Source: Bauldia sp. (lineage in GTDB: Bacteria; Pseudomonadota; Alphaproteobacteria; Rhizobiales; Kaistiaceae). From it: DNA of 52,363 bases. The notes below the pieces were generated by a model, which was not told the origin of the DNA, did not search any database, and worked only from the letters and a program-made list of their open reading frames with translations. The translations under genes and the position numbers were made by a program. The stretch lies in assembly GCA_020442095.1 (NCBI GenBank), contig JAGRKY010000109.1, forward strand, positions 1-52,363. Reading direction: 5' to 3'. Of the stretch, positions 1 to 9,170 are shown piece by piece (positions within the stretch are counted from its first letter, which is position 1; every line of letters starts with the position of its first letter).

Positions 1-125
1 GGCCTTCAAAGTCGACACCCATATGGCCGGGCTGCGGGATCGCCCGGTTCCAGTTCCAATGGTAGTCGAGCGCGGCAGAGCCCGCGCTCTCAACAACGCG
101 CGGCGTCAAATCTATGTCGTTCATC
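1..125 (-). CDS. N-terminus of a gene running off the left edge, possibly M24 (Xaa-Pro) peptidase family
   Basis: An ATG at 125 opens a reading frame of 41 codons that continues past the left edge. A purine-rich stretch (GGGGAAGAGAGA) lies upstream as a loose ribosome site. The visible protein ends with PGHMGVDFEG, which recalls the leader that precedes creatinase/aminopeptidase-P type M24 proteins, but no catalytic residue is inside the window, so the family is only a guess from memory. A promoter with a LacI-type box lies about 90 bp upstream, which supports this being a real regulated gene. It would be transcribed leftward, separately from the ketopantoate-reductase-like gene. Confidence 0.5.
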
Positions 126-213
126 TCAGGCGTCTCTCTTCCCCCTACGGTCGACGGTTTGCGGGATGCGGATGCCCCTCATCCAAGGCTTCCTCCGCGT
201 CCTCAGGTCGAAC

Positions 214-250
214 TCAAATCGATTTAAGTAGCCTGCGATTTTGAAAGCAA
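214..250 (-). promoter_or_regulatory. Leftward promoter with LacI-type operator
   Basis: On the minus strand TTGCTT (245-250), a 17-bp spacer and TTAAAT (222-227) make a sigma70-like promoter. The -10 lies inside the near-palindrome CTTAAATCGATTTGA (214-228) with a central CG, typical of LacI-family operators. The same arrangement is repeated before importers A and B, so the LacI encoded at 6367 is the likely repressor. Confidence 0.6.
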
Positions 251-357
251 GCAAAAAACTCGCCCCGGACGGCAAAACGCGAGGTGGTCCTATCAAAATG
301 TGGCGAATATGCTCGCTTTTTGTCGGCCCTGGCCAGCGATTGAACCGATCGGGGTGC

Positions 358-380
358 AATTCCTAAAACGTTTCGGAATT
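358..380. promoter_or_regulatory. Inverted repeat with LacI-like core
   Basis: The arms AATTCC and GGAATT flank an 11-bp centre, TAAAACGTTTC, that resembles the LacI-type box found elsewhere in this block. It may be an auxiliary operator about 130 bp upstream of the leftward promoter, or a weak transcription-end structure for the gene ending at 445. Confidence 0.35.
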
Positions 381-444
381 GCCGCCACCGTGACCACTGC
401 CTTCGGCATGCGGGCACCCTTTGGTCACTCGGCGCGGCAGGCGC

Positions 445-1494
445 CTAGCTGGACGCGAGAGCGAGCAGCGACCTCAGCAGATCGGCGTTGTCGGGACTGG
501 CCTCAAGCTCGCCGCTCTCGACCTGATGGGCGAGCTCGACAAGCCGTTCATTGATCGGCGCGCTGCCACCGAGCCGGCGCTGCTCGCGAACGACGAGCCC
601 GTTGATGTCGTCGACCTCGGCGCGGCGGTCCTTGATCCAGTCCTGCAGGACGGTCACCTTCGTATCCGGGCGCGTCCATCCGGACAGCACCGCGTCGAGC
701 AGCATCGTCGCATAGGAATCCGGATCGTTTGCCTCGACGCGTTCCGCTCCGAAGATCGGAACCAGATTCTGGCCAAGCGCCAATGCCGTCCGGATCGTCT
801 CGCGACCGGATGCCCTCATCACATCGCGAATGCCCGGCACCTTGATGGCTTCTGCGAGCGGCAGATTGAGGATCGAGGACGGCAGGAATTCCGAAGCATT
901 GGCGACCAGCTTCATCCATTTGGCCGAACGGATGTCGTCCTGGATCTCGACCGCGCCGGCATGGCGCATGACGGAAGCGACCTCCTCCTCCCGCCCGCGT
1001 GTGGTCTCGTCAAAGGCTCCGATGCCGAACCACGTACCGGAAGGCGGGGTCTGACGCCCGACGATGCCAGGCTCGAACATATAGGCGGCGACTTCGATCA
1101 CAGCGCCGATCGTCCGTTCCGGCCCCATGATCGACGCGACGTCGTCGATGGTCATGCCGTTCTGCAGGCCGACGACAAGACCGTCCGGCGCAACCAGCGG
1201 CTTGATCAGCTCGCAGGCCCAGCGCGTGTCATATGCCTTGACGCCGAGCAGGACGATATCGAAAGGCTCGCGGAGCTCCGCCACCTCGCAGAGATGAAAA
1301 GCCCGGACAGGCGTGGTCACCACTTCGTCCGGCATCTCGACCCGAAGGCCGTTGGCCCGCATCGCCTCGACATGGGCCGGCCATTGGTCGATGAAGGTGA
1401 CGTCCAGGCCGGCATTGATCATATCGGCTCCGAAGGCAGCTCCGTTTGCTCCCGTCCCGAGCACAGCGATCCGTTTGTCGGCCTTCTTTTCCAT
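445..1494 (-). CDS. Ketopantoate reductase-like (2-dehydropantoate 2-reductase family) oxidoreductase
   Basis: The 349-residue protein starts with a Rossmann dinucleotide motif (VLGTGANGAAFG, about residues 10-21) and has the family's mid-region lysine in LLGVKAYDT and the C-terminal-domain pattern KWMKLVANAS (ApbA/PanE C-terminal fold). The length is a little above typical PanE. It is the last gene of the importer A operon, 37 bp after the permease stop. That position suggests NAD(P)-dependent reduction or oxidation of a 2-keto or 2-hydroxy acid made from the imported solute rather than pantothenate synthesis; this role is inferred. The start ATG is preceded by AAAGGAAAG. Confidence 0.8.
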   Translation of the reverse strand: MEKKADKRIAVLGTGANGAAFGADMINAGLDVTFIDQWPAHVEAMRANGLRVEMPDEVVTTPVRAFHLCEVAELREPFDIVLLGVKAYDTRWACELIKPLVAPDGLVVGLQNGMTIDDVASIMGPERTIGAVIEVAAYMFEPGIVGRQTPPSGTWFGIGAFDETTRGREEEVASVMRHAGAVEIQDDIRSAKWMKLVANASEFLPSSILNLPLAEAIKVPGIRDVMRASGRETIRTALALGQNLVPIFGAERVEANDPDSYATMLLDAVLSGWTRPDTKVTVLQDWIKDRRAEVDDINGLVVREQRRLGGSAPINERLVELAHQVESGELEASPDNADLLRSLLALASS

Positions 1495-1531
1495 AAGCGG
1501 TTCTTTCCTTTGTCGACGCGGCGAAGCGCGG

Positions 1532-2554
1532 TCAGTCGGTTCGGTAGGACCGGCCCGAGGTGAGCCGGGTGAGGATCAGGGAGAAGAGGATGATCGCCCC
1601 GTAGGTGGCCGATATCCAGAACGTCTCGATATTCGAAAGCGTGAGGATGTTGGAGATGATGCCGAGAAGGATGACACCGAGCAGGGCGCCGATGATCGAT
1701 CCCTTGCCGCCGTTTAGACTGATACGCCCGATCACCGCGGCTGCAAAGACCGTGAAGATCATGTTCTGTCCCTGGCCGGAGAGCACCGACGCCATTCGTC
1801 CTGTCAGCATCAGTCCGGAGAGCGCGGCGAGGCCGCCGGCGACGGCGAACACCGTCCAGATATACTGATCGACCCGGATGCCGGCGGCGCGGGCCGCCTC
1901 CGCATTGCCGCCGATTGCATAAAGCGCCCTGCCCCAGCGGTGGTAGGTGAGGATAAGGAAGCCGACGAGGTAGAGAATCGCCGACACCCAGACCGAGGCG
2001 GGCAGACCGAGCCAGCGCGCGTTGCCGAGATAGAGGAGCGGGGCCGGCAGGTCGTAGAGGGTCCGGCCGTTGGTCATGCCGATCGCGATACCGCGTAGCA
2101 GGATCAGCATCGCCAGCGTGGTGATGAACGCATTGAGCCCCATTCGCACGATCAGGAAGCCGTTGACGAGGCCAACCGCGACACCAACCGCGAAGAGAGC
2201 GAGGATAGCGACAAAGGCGTTCGCCTCGAGACCAGAGCCGTTGAGCGCCGTGTCGAGCACAAGCCAGGCCGCAACCATCGGCGCAAGCCCGACGATCGAC
2301 TCGAGAGACAGATCGAACTTGCCAACAATCAGAATGATCGCCTCCGCGAAGACCAGCACGGAGAGTTCCGACGACTGCTGGAGGATGTTGACGATGTTCC
2401 GCTGGGTGAAGAAGGCGGGATGGAGGATCGTGCCGATGATCATGGCGAGCACGATCAGCTGGAGCAGCGCCAGCTCGTCGCTGACCTGGAACCACGACTT
2501 TCCCTTCCGCGGACCACCTGCCGGAGCGGCAGCTTTCTGCGCACCAACGCTCAC
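1532..2554 (-). CDS. Importer A: CUT2 (ribose/xylose-type) ABC permease
   Basis: This is a 340-residue hydrophobic protein of the RbsC/BPD_transp_2 family with about eight to ten membrane segments. It contains the family hallmarks KFDLSLESIVG, LVNGFLIVRMGLNAFI and the loop AIGGNAEAARAAGIRV that touches the ATPase. The start is taken as the GTG at 2554, which overlaps the ATPase stop in GTGA and follows GAGGGG. A longer frame to 2599 would extend well into the ATPase gene. It works with the ATPase upstream and the binding protein at 4118-5143. Confidence 0.88.
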   Translation of the reverse strand: MSVGAQKAAAPAGGPRKGKSWFQVSDELALLQLIVLAMIIGTILHPAFFTQRNIVNILQQSSELSVLVFAEAIILIVGKFDLSLESIVGLAPMVAAWLVLDTALNGSGLEANAFVAILALFAVGVAVGLVNGFLIVRMGLNAFITTLAMLILLRGIAIGMTNGRTLYDLPAPLLYLGNARWLGLPASVWVSAILYLVGFLILTYHRWGRALYAIGGNAEAARAAGIRVDQYIWTVFAVAGGLAALSGLMLTGRMASVLSGQGQNMIFTVFAAAVIGRISLNGGKGSIIGALLGVILLGIISNILTLSNIETFWISATYGAIILFSLILTRLTSGRSYRTD

Positions 2555-4080
2555 TGGCCGAGCCCCTCGATCGCAGCCACCATCTCTCGCTCCTCCCATT
2601 CTCCGGTAAACTCGCGCACGATCCGCCCACCGAACATCACCAGCACCCGGTCGCAGATCGCCAGTTCGTCGATCTCGTCCGAGACGAGCAGGACCGCCGA
2701 TTCCGCGGCCTCGATGACTGCGAACAGCGCCTGCTTCGACGCGATGTCGACGCCCGCGGTCGGATAACCGAGGACGAGCACGTCCGGATCGGATGCAAGT
2801 GCGCGCCCCATGACGGTCTTCTGCTGATTTCCGCCTGAGAGCTCACTGGTGTTCTGGGTAGGGCCCGAGACCTTGATCTGCAGCCTTTCGATCAGCGACA
2901 TCGCCAGCTGCCTGCGGCGGGCCCGCGATATGAAGCCCATGCGCGAAATCCTGTGGAGCACCGGCAGCGCCATATTCTCTTCGACCGAAAGATTGGCGCA
3001 GAAGCCGTTGGCGTGGCGGTCCTCAGGGACATAGCCGACGCCGGTGTCGCGGGCGACATCCACCCGCCCGGGCCGCAACACGCGGCCGGATACAGAAATG
3101 CGTCCCGCGCTCGGAACCAGCTCGCCGACAATCGCCTCGGCGAATTCGGTCTTGCCGGATCCGCCGAGCCCGGCGAGGCCGACCCGTTCGCCTGCGCGAA
3201 TCTGCATCGATGCGCCGTCCACGACACCATCGACCGACAAGCCCTCAACATCGAGGACGATCGGCGGTGCGCCGTCGTCTGCTCTCGAGGCCCTGGATGC
3301 CGCGGCCCCGGCCTTGCCGGGTTCCAGCGCCGCGCCCTCCTCGCCGACCATCGCGGCGACCAGGGCGTCATGGCCAAGCTCGCTGACCGGCGCATCGACG
3401 ATGAGCCGGCCGTCGCGCATCACCACCACCTCTTCACAGATCTCGTAGATCTCCTGGAGATGGTGCGAGATGAAGAGGAAGGTCACGCCTTCCTTCTTGA
3501 GGCGCGTGACATGCTCGAAGAGCTGGCTGATCTCACGGGATTCGAGCCGCGCGGTCGGCTCGTCGAGGATGATGAAGCGGCTGCCCTGGCGCAGGGCGCG
3601 GGCGATCTCGAGAAGCTGCTTCTGCCCGACGGTGAGTGCGCCCGCCGGCTCGTCGGCCTCGACATCGAGCGCCCAGCGCGCCAGTTCGTCGCGCGTTCGG
3701 CGCCGCGTCTCGCGCCAGTTGATCGTTCCCATCCCGGCGCCGGGCTCGTCGTTGAGGAACAGGTTTTCGCCGACTGAAAGGTCCGGGATGATGGTCGACT
3801 TCTGGTAGACGCAGGCGACGCGCGAGCGCCACGCCGATCGCGCCGAAATGTCGGGCGCCGGCTCGCCGGCGAAAAAGACAGTGCCGCTGTCCGGCCGGTC
3901 GAGGCCGGTGAGCAGGCGGACCATCGTCGACTTGCCGGCGCCATTGCGCCCAACAAGTGCGACCGATCGGCCCGCCGCCACCGTCATGGTGACGTTGTCG
4001 AGAGCGAGCGTCGTGCCGTAGCGCCTGGATAGGCCGCGCGCCTCAACCAGCGGCACAACGCCTTTGTCGATGGACGACAT
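2551..4080 (-). CDS. Importer A: CUT2 duplicated ABC ATPase
   Basis: The 509-residue protein has two nucleotide-binding domains like RbsA/MglA. Domain 1 has a Walker A at residues 44-52 (GRNGAGKST), a degenerate signature region (LTVGQKQ) and Walker B FIILDEPTA. Domain 2 has GLGGSGKTE, a full LSGGNQQK signature, but a degraded Walker B: LVLGYPTAGVD has lost both the Walker B aspartate and the catalytic glutamate. Hydrolysis therefore probably occurs at one composite site only. The gene lies 37 bp after the binding-protein stop and overlaps the permease start by 4 bp. Confidence 0.9.
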   Translation of the reverse strand: MSSIDKGVVPLVEARGLSRRYGTTLALDNVTMTVAAGRSVALVGRNGAGKSTMVRLLTGLDRPDSGTVFFAGEPAPDISARSAWRSRVACVYQKSTIIPDLSVGENLFLNDEPGAGMGTINWRETRRRTRDELARWALDVEADEPAGALTVGQKQLLEIARALRQGSRFIILDEPTARLESREISQLFEHVTRLKKEGVTFLFISHHLQEIYEICEEVVVMRDGRLIVDAPVSELGHDALVAAMVGEEGAALEPGKAGAAASRASRADDGAPPIVLDVEGLSVDGVVDGASMQIRAGERVGLAGLGGSGKTEFAEAIVGELVPSAGRISVSGRVLRPGRVDVARDTGVGYVPEDRHANGFCANLSVEENMALPVLHRISRMGFISRARRRQLAMSLIERLQIKVSGPTQNTSELSGGNQQKTVMGRALASDPDVLVLGYPTAGVDIASKQALFAVIEAAESAVLLVSDEIDELAICDRVLVMFGGRIVREFTGEWEEREMVAAIEGLGQ

Positions 4081-4117
4081 GCTATCGACCAGTTCCTGTC
4101 CTGTAGCCTAGGGCGCC

Positions 4118-5143
4118 TTACTTGACCTGGTTGCCCCACAGGGCCGGGTCGTCGACGTTCTCCTTGGTGACCAGGACGGCCGGCAGGAGGTCCATCTTGT
4201 TGCCGTTGAACTCAACGACCTCGCTGCCGTGATCGGTCTTGCCGAGGCTGAGTTCCTTTCCGGCGAGCGCATCCTGCAGGTACTGGACGCCATACTTGGC
4301 GTAACCGTCGAGGGGCTGGGAAATGCCGGCATCGAGATCGCCGCTGCGAATCAGCTCGAGCGCCTGCGGGCTCGCATCGATGCTGATGTTGTAGATGTGA
4401 CCTTCCTCACCGACCTTGGCATCGCGGCCCGCCTGCTTCAGCACGTTCAGCGTCGGCGAGAGCGCATAGTCGGACTGCTGGAAGATGCCCTTCAGATCCG
4501 GATTGGCGCCAAGCACGGTCTGGAGGGCGGCAGCCTGCTTCGTGGCGTCCCAGTCGGTCGGACGCTCGATGAGCTCGATGTTCGGATATTCGCCCGTGAT
4601 GCAGTCATGGAAGCCCTGGCTGCGCTCGCGTCCGTTGATGCTGGAGAACGCGCCCTGAAGCGAAAGCACCTTGCCCTCTTCGCCGATCGCCTTCGCCATG
4701 TCGTGGCAGGCGATCTCGCCCATGCCGATGTTGTCGGCGCGGACGATCGCGTAGACCTTGCCGCCGTCCGGCCCGATGTCGATCGAGACGACCGGAACGT
4801 TCTGCGACGCCGCATTGTCGAGCGCCGGGATGATCGCCTTGGAATCGTTGGCGACGACGATCAGGCCCTGGGCGCCCGCTCCGATCAGGTTCTGGACGTC
4901 GGTGATCTGCTTGCCGGAGTCGCCGTCGGCGTTGGTCGGCGACAGCACGGTAAGGCCCGCGGCCTCGGCGGCCTTCACCGACTGATCCTGCAGAATCACT
5001 TCGAACTGCGCGAACAGGAACGGTGCGGAGTAGCCGATGGTCTCGCCCTCGGCACGGCCGACATTGGTCGCAGCGGCCATCAGCGCGGCTGCGGCGACGG
5101 TGGCGAGCGCGCCCTTGCGCCCGAGCCTGGATAGATTGGTCAT
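4118..5143 (-). CDS. Importer A: periplasmic sugar-type substrate-binding protein
   Basis: The 341-residue protein belongs to the Peripla_BP_4 (RbsB-like) family. It has a cleavable signal peptide (basic start, alanine-rich core, probable cut after GRA near residue 31), then a type I two-lobe fold with SIDIGPDGG and IFQQSDYALSP ligand-pocket segments. The start at 5143 follows GGGAGGAAT; the frame open to 5329 has no support. It is first in the A operon and its promoter at 5299-5334 carries a LacI box. The substrate is unknown; sugars, polyols or related solutes are typical for the family. Confidence 0.9.
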   Translation of the reverse strand: MTNLSRLGRKGALATVAAAALMAAATNVGRAEGETIGYSAPFLFAQFEVILQDQSVKAAEAAGLTVLSPTNADGDSGKQITDVQNLIGAGAQGLIVVANDSKAIIPALDNAASQNVPVVSIDIGPDGGKVYAIVRADNIGMGEIACHDMAKAIGEEGKVLSLQGAFSSINGRERSQGFHDCITGEYPNIELIERPTDWDATKQAAALQTVLGANPDLKGIFQQSDYALSPTLNVLKQAGRDAKVGEEGHIYNISIDASPQALELIRSGDLDAGISQPLDGYAKYGVQYLQDALAGKELSLGKTDHGSEVVEFNGNKMDLLPAVLVTKENVDDPALWGNQVK

Positions 5144-5298
5144 GGTCTCATTCCTCCCTGGAAAAACTCGATCCTCCCGCAACGCCCAAAACAGCTGCCA
5201 ACGCGTGGCAGACCGCATTCTTCGGGACCCAAAGCCCTTTCTTGCCGTGCGCCCTGCCTCCCAAGGCGCCCAACGGCCCGTCCCGTCGCGAGCGATGC

Positions 5299-5334
5299 CA
5301 AATCGTTTTAAGATCGAATGGCGGCGCATTGCAA
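5299..5334 (-). promoter_or_regulatory. Importer A promoter with LacI-type operator
   Basis: On the minus strand TTGCAA (5329-5334), a 17-bp spacer and TTAAAA (5306-5311) form a promoter. The -10 is embedded in CTTAAAACGATTTG (5299-5312 in reverse), matching the box in the promoter at 214-250. The expected transcript has a 5' leader of about 150 nt before the binding-protein gene. Confidence 0.6.
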
Positions 5335-5383
5335 CACGAAAATTCGCGCTTTTTTATGCGTCAGCAGGCGCCGATGGTTGCAC

Positions 5384-5413
5384 TTGTAAAACGATTCGCG
5401 AAGGCGTTACTAT
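5384..5413 (+). promoter_or_regulatory. SDR promoter with LacI-type half palindrome
   Basis: TTGTAA (5384-5389), an 18-bp spacer and TACTAT (5408-5413) form a plausible rightward promoter. The spacer begins inside TAAAACGATTC (5387-5397), a variant of the LacI box. It would allow coordinated control of the divergent SDR and importer A units. Confidence 0.45.
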
Positions 5414-5453
5414 CATGCCGCGCGGAAGCGCCAATAGGCCAAGGAAGGAAACA

Positions 5454-6224
5454 ATGGCTGATCTGGGAGGGAAGGTTGCGCTGGTCACCGGCGCAAGCCG
5501 CGGCTATGGCAGGGCGATCGCGGAGCGCCTGTCACGCGACGGGGCCTTCGTCGTCGTCCATTATGCAAGCGACCCGGCCGCAGCTGCCGAGACCGTCGCG
5601 GCGATCCGCTCAGGCGGGGGCGATGCGATTTCCATCGGCGCCTCGTTCGACGGCTCGCATGCCGGCGTCGCGGACCTGTTCGAAAGGCTCGACCAGGCTC
5701 TCGCGGAAACCGGGCGACCGTCGACCATCGACATTCTCGTCAACAACGCGGCGATCAGCCCCCGCGGCACGATCGAGAACACGCCGGAGGCGGTCTTCGA
5801 CGAGGTCTGTGCGGTCAACGCCAAGGCGCCCTTCTTCATGGTGCAGACGGTCCTGCCGCGGATGCCCGATGGCGGACGCATCATCAATATCTCATCCCAG
5901 ACATCGCTCATCGCTTTCCCGGATGTCGCCGCCTACTCCATGGCGAAAGGCGCGCTGGACCTCCTGACGAAGGTGGCGGCGAAGCATCTCGCCCCCCGCA
6001 ACATCACCGTCAATTCGGTCCTTCCTGGCATTGCCGACACCGACATGAACGCGAGCTGGCTTCGCGGAAAGCGGGACGCGGAGCAGGCCGCTTCCCGCTT
6101 CAGCGCATTCAACCGCATCGCGACGGTCGACGACGTCGCGGACATCGTGGCTTTCCTCGCCGGGCACGATGCGCGATGGCTGACCGGTCAGCTCATCGAT
6201 GGCGGCGGTGGCAGCGGGCTGTGA
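5454..6224 (+). CDS. Short-chain dehydrogenase/reductase (classical SDR)
   Basis: The 256-residue protein carries the SDR nucleotide motif GASRGYG near residue 13, the NNAA turn, the active-site Ser in ISSQTS and the Tyr-x-x-x-Lys pair in YSMAK, so all catalytic residues are present. The start at 5454 follows AAGGAAGG at a good distance; the frame extending back to 5037 is antisense to the binding-protein gene and is not used. It is divergent from importer A and probably oxidises or reduces a hydroxyl of the A or B substrate. Substrate is unknown. Confidence 0.85.
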   Translation: MADLGGKVALVTGASRGYGRAIAERLSRDGAFVVVHYASDPAAAAETVAAIRSGGGDAISIGASFDGSHAGVADLFERLDQALAETGRPSTIDILVNNAAISPRGTIENTPEAVFDEVCAVNAKAPFFMVQTVLPRMPDGGRIINISSQTSLIAFPDVAAYSMAKGALDLLTKVAAKHLAPRNITVNSVLPGIADTDMNASWLRGKRDAEQAASRFSAFNRIATVDDVADIVAFLAGHDARWLTGQLIDGGGGSGL

Positions 6225-6366
6225 CCGTCGATCAGGGCAAAGCGGCTATACTACTTGCCTCTGTGGTCGTTTTTTTGCATCAGGCAGAGTTTCCGTCGTT
6301 GGCTAGGCCAGGCGATGGCATGGTTTCTGACCGTGCTGCCAGAGCGCCCGACCGAGAGATGAGCGA

Positions 6367-7479
6367 ATGAAGGACGAACGTACCCCTCCTCCCCGCAAAG
6401 ATGGCCGACCGACGATCCGCGACGTTGCGGCGCTTGCCGGCGTCTCTCCGGCAACGGTGTCGAACACCCTCTCGGGTCTCAGAGGGGTCACGCCCGACCG
6501 CCAGCGCGCCGTCCTCAATGCCGTCGCGACGCTCGGCTACAAATCGAACCACATGGCCTCTAGCCTGCGGCGCGGCCAGACCAGCACGGTTGGAATCGTC
6601 GTCCCCGATCTCGGCAACGAACTCTTTGCCGGCATGGTCCGCCAGTGGGAGAAGCTCGCCCCACAGAGCGGCTTCGAGATGCTGGTCGTCGCGAGCGGCG
6701 AGGACACGGCAATCGAAGCGCGGCGTATCGAATCACTGATCGGGAGGAATATCGACGGACTGCTGGTCATCGCCGCGGACGATGATTTCGGCAGTGCCTT
6801 CTCCGTCGACCTGCCGCCGACGGTTCTGGTTGATCGCGCCTCCGGCCATCCGCAGTTCGATACCGTCGCATCAGACAATTTCGATGCCGTCTACCGCGGC
6901 TGCAGGCATCTTCTCGAACTCGGCCACCGCGACATCACGCTTCTGATCGCCTCGATGAACCATTCCCATCTGCGCGATCGCGTAGAGGGCTACCGGCAGG
7001 CATTGTCGGAGGCGGGCCTCGGAAAGCGGGAGCGCATCGTGTTCGGCGGCCCCACGGCCGAAGGATGCCGGAGCGCCATCGAACAGGACCTCAGGCGAAC
7101 CGACCGACCGACCGCGATCTTCGCCGGGACGTATTTTGCGATGCTCGGCGCTGTGAAGGCGATCAGCGCCCTCGATCTCGCCTTTCCGGAAGAGATCTCG
7201 ATGCTTGGTTTCGAGGATTCCGAGTGGACGACCGCTCTGAGACCCTATCTCAGCACAGTGCGGCAATCCCCCATCACCATGGCGCAGCGATCGTGGCAGA
7301 TACTTCTGGACCGGATCAAGAATCCGCAGATGCCGCTTCGCCGCGAAGTCCTTCACTACGAGTTCGTCCTGCGGGAATCGACGCGCCCGCTTCCAAAGCG
7401 CGGGCGGCCTTCGGTCGCGAAGCGCGCCACGGCAAAAGGTCGGGCAGGCGCGTCCGGCTCCGAGGCACCGATCGACTAA
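6367..7479 (+). CDS. LacI-family transcriptional regulator 1
   Basis: The 370-residue protein has a LacI N-terminal helix-turn-helix (residues about 16-40: IRDVAALAGVSPATVSNTL), the hinge with HMASSLRRG, and a periplasmic-binding-like effector domain (VGIVVPDLGNELFAG onward). The C-terminus has a basic tail of about 30 residues. It sits between importers A and B and 21 bp before the amidohydrolase, with which it is probably cotranscribed. Boxes with a central CG (TTAAAWCGWTTT) at 214, 5299 and 9195 overlap promoter -10 elements, so it most likely represses both importers and the left-edge gene; this is inferred from position and motif type. Confidence 0.88.
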   Translation: MKDERTPPPRKDGRPTIRDVAALAGVSPATVSNTLSGLRGVTPDRQRAVLNAVATLGYKSNHMASSLRRGQTSTVGIVVPDLGNELFAGMVRQWEKLAPQSGFEMLVVASGEDTAIEARRIESLIGRNIDGLLVIAADDDFGSAFSVDLPPTVLVDRASGHPQFDTVASDNFDAVYRGCRHLLELGHRDITLLIASMNHSHLRDRVEGYRQALSEAGLGKRERIVFGGPTAEGCRSAIEQDLRRTDRPTAIFAGTYFAMLGAVKAISALDLAFPEEISMLGFEDSEWTTALRPYLSTVRQSPITMAQRSWQILLDRIKNPQMPLRREVLHYEFVLRESTRPLPKRGRPSVAKRATAKGRAGASGSEAPID

Positions 7480-7500
7480 GCGCCCGTTTCGAGGACCGCA

Positions 7501-8994
7501 ATGCAGCTTCCGACGCCACGCCGATATTACGAACAGACTCCGGAAGAGTGGCGCGTCCTCGGCGAACGCCTGGCCGCGGCCGGACCGGAAGCCCGGATCC
7601 TGCTCCGGGGCGCGACCGTCATCACGGTCGACCCGACGATCGGGGATTTCGATGAAGGCGATGTCCTGATCGATGGCGGGAAGATCGAGGCCGTCGCTCC
7701 CGATCTCTCCGGGCGGGCGGATGGGGCGATCACCATCGACATGGGCGGGATGATCGTGCTGCCCGGCATCATCGACGGTCACCGACACTGCTGGCAGAAC
7801 CAGTTCAGGCGGATCATCCCCGACGCCGACCTCACCGAATATATGGCGACGCTGCACGGCGACTTCGCCCTCGAATACCGCCCGCACGACATCTATGTCG
7901 GCAACCTGGTGACGATGCTGTCGCTGCTCGATTCCGGCGTCACCTGCGTGACCGACTGTGCGCACAACACGCGAACCAGAGCCCATGCCGACGCGGCGTT
8001 CAAGGCCTATGCCGATTCCGGGATTCGCGCCGTCCATGCCGGCGCGCCGTCGAATGCCGGCGACTGGGAGGGACACCTTCCCGCCGATCTGCTTCGCCTT
8101 CGCGAGCAATATTGCTCCGGCCCCGATTCGCTGACGACCGTCCGAATGTTCATCGACGTCCGCCGCGTCATGCCTGCGCCCGACCTCTTCGCCTTTGCGC
8201 GTGACCACGGCCTCGGCATCACGATGGATGCCGTCATCGGCCACCGCTGCAACGAGATCGTCGAACTCGGTCGAGCCGGACTTCTCGGTCCCGACCTGAC
8301 GCTCATCCACTGCAACGACATGCCCGAGGAAGGCTGGGAGCTCATCGCCGGCGCCGGAACGAAAGTCACCCTCGCGACAACCTCCGAGCAGCAGCTCGGC
8401 CTCGGCAGCGGCGTCCCCGTCATCCAGGCCGCGCTCGACCACGGCATACGCCCCTGCCTCAGCGGCGACGTCGAGGTGTGCCTCGCCGGCGACATGTTCA
8501 CCCAGATGCGCACGACCCTGACCACGCAGCGCATGCTTGCGAAGGCGAAGAGCGAGCGCGATGGCCAGAACGTGGGCAACCTGATCAGCCATTCCGACGT
8601 CCTGGAATTCGCAACCCGACGCGCTGCCGACGCGATCGGTCTCTGCGACCAGATCGGTTCCCTGACGCCGGGAAAATACGCGGACCTCATCGCCATCCGC
8701 GCCGAGGACATCAACAACCTGCCGCTCAACAATGCAGTCGGCACGGTGGTTCTCGCCACCGAGAGCCGCAACATCGACATCGTCTTCGTCGGCGGGGCGA
8801 TCAGGAAGTGGCAGGGCGAGCTGGTCGGTCAGGACATCGACGCCCTGAGGACGCTGGTCCGCGACTCCCGGGATCATATCGCCGAGCGCGTCGGATTCCG
8901 CATCCGGCCGACGGGCCGTCTTCACGTCAGCCACGAAGACAGCCAGCGGCGTCATTCGGGCGACTTCGATTCGATCAAGGACCTGATGCGTTAG
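7501..8994 (+). CDS. Amidohydrolase-superfamily deaminase/hydrolase (ATZ/TRZ-like)
   Basis: The 497-residue protein has the composite N- and C-terminal beta-sandwich of cyclic amidohydrolases and a TIM barrel. The metal His-x-His is at residues 94-96 (IDGHRHCW), further metal or base residues lie in VIGHRCNE and LIHCND, and a late Asp is in LSGDVEV. The C-terminus returns to the KYADLIAI sandwich motif. Such enzymes deaminate or hydrolyse heterocyclic amines or amides. It follows the LacI gene by 21 bp with a GAGG ribosome site, so a nitrogen-bearing substrate for importers A or B is possible. Which substrate cannot be told. Confidence 0.85.
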   Translation: MQLPTPRRYYEQTPEEWRVLGERLAAAGPEARILLRGATVITVDPTIGDFDEGDVLIDGGKIEAVAPDLSGRADGAITIDMGGMIVLPGIIDGHRHCWQNQFRRIIPDADLTEYMATLHGDFALEYRPHDIYVGNLVTMLSLLDSGVTCVTDCAHNTRTRAHADAAFKAYADSGIRAVHAGAPSNAGDWEGHLPADLLRLREQYCSGPDSLTTVRMFIDVRRVMPAPDLFAFARDHGLGITMDAVIGHRCNEIVELGRAGLLGPDLTLIHCNDMPEEGWELIAGAGTKVTLATTSEQQLGLGSGVPVIQAALDHGIRPCLSGDVEVCLAGDMFTQMRTTLTTQRMLAKAKSERDGQNVGNLISHSDVLEFATRRAADAIGLCDQIGSLTPGKYADLIAIRAEDINNLPLNNAVGTVVLATESRNIDIVFVGGAIRKWQGELVGQDIDALRTLVRDSRDHIAERVGFRIRPTGRLHVSHEDSQRRHSGDFDSIKDLMR

Positions 8995-9059
8995 CTGCGA
9001 CGGGATCCAAGCCGCTCGCGGGGGCGCCAAGATGCTTTCCGGCCCGATCGACGGAATGA

Positions 9060-9071
9060 AAAATCGATTTT
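9060..9071. promoter_or_regulatory. Upstream LacI-type palindrome
   Basis: AAAATCGATTTT is a perfect 12-bp palindrome with the same central TCGA as the other boxes of this block, within a wider near-symmetry (ATG and CAT flanks). At about 110 bp upstream of the B promoter it could act as an auxiliary operator for looping. Confidence 0.45.
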
Positions 9072-9170
9072 CATTTCCGGTGGAATATTCTTTCCGTCGT
9101 CAGAATGGGCAATTTTCGTCGCCTTCGATCGCTGTCGGGAGGAATAGCCGCTCATCGCAGCGGGACCCGA

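Larger units (their letters stand above)
126..444. other. Intergenic region with promoter and LacI-type boxes
   Basis: This 319-bp stretch has no convincing gene; the short frames in it lack ribosome sites. It holds the leftward promoter and operator at 214-250 and a second inverted repeat at 358-380. No strong terminator hairpin was seen after the stop of the ketopantoate-reductase-like gene at 445. Confidence 0.6.

Noticed and set aside
6871..9030. A 719-codon open frame on the minus strand
   Set aside because: It runs antisense to the LacI and amidohydrolase genes, which are well supported; no family motif or ribosome site was seen for it.
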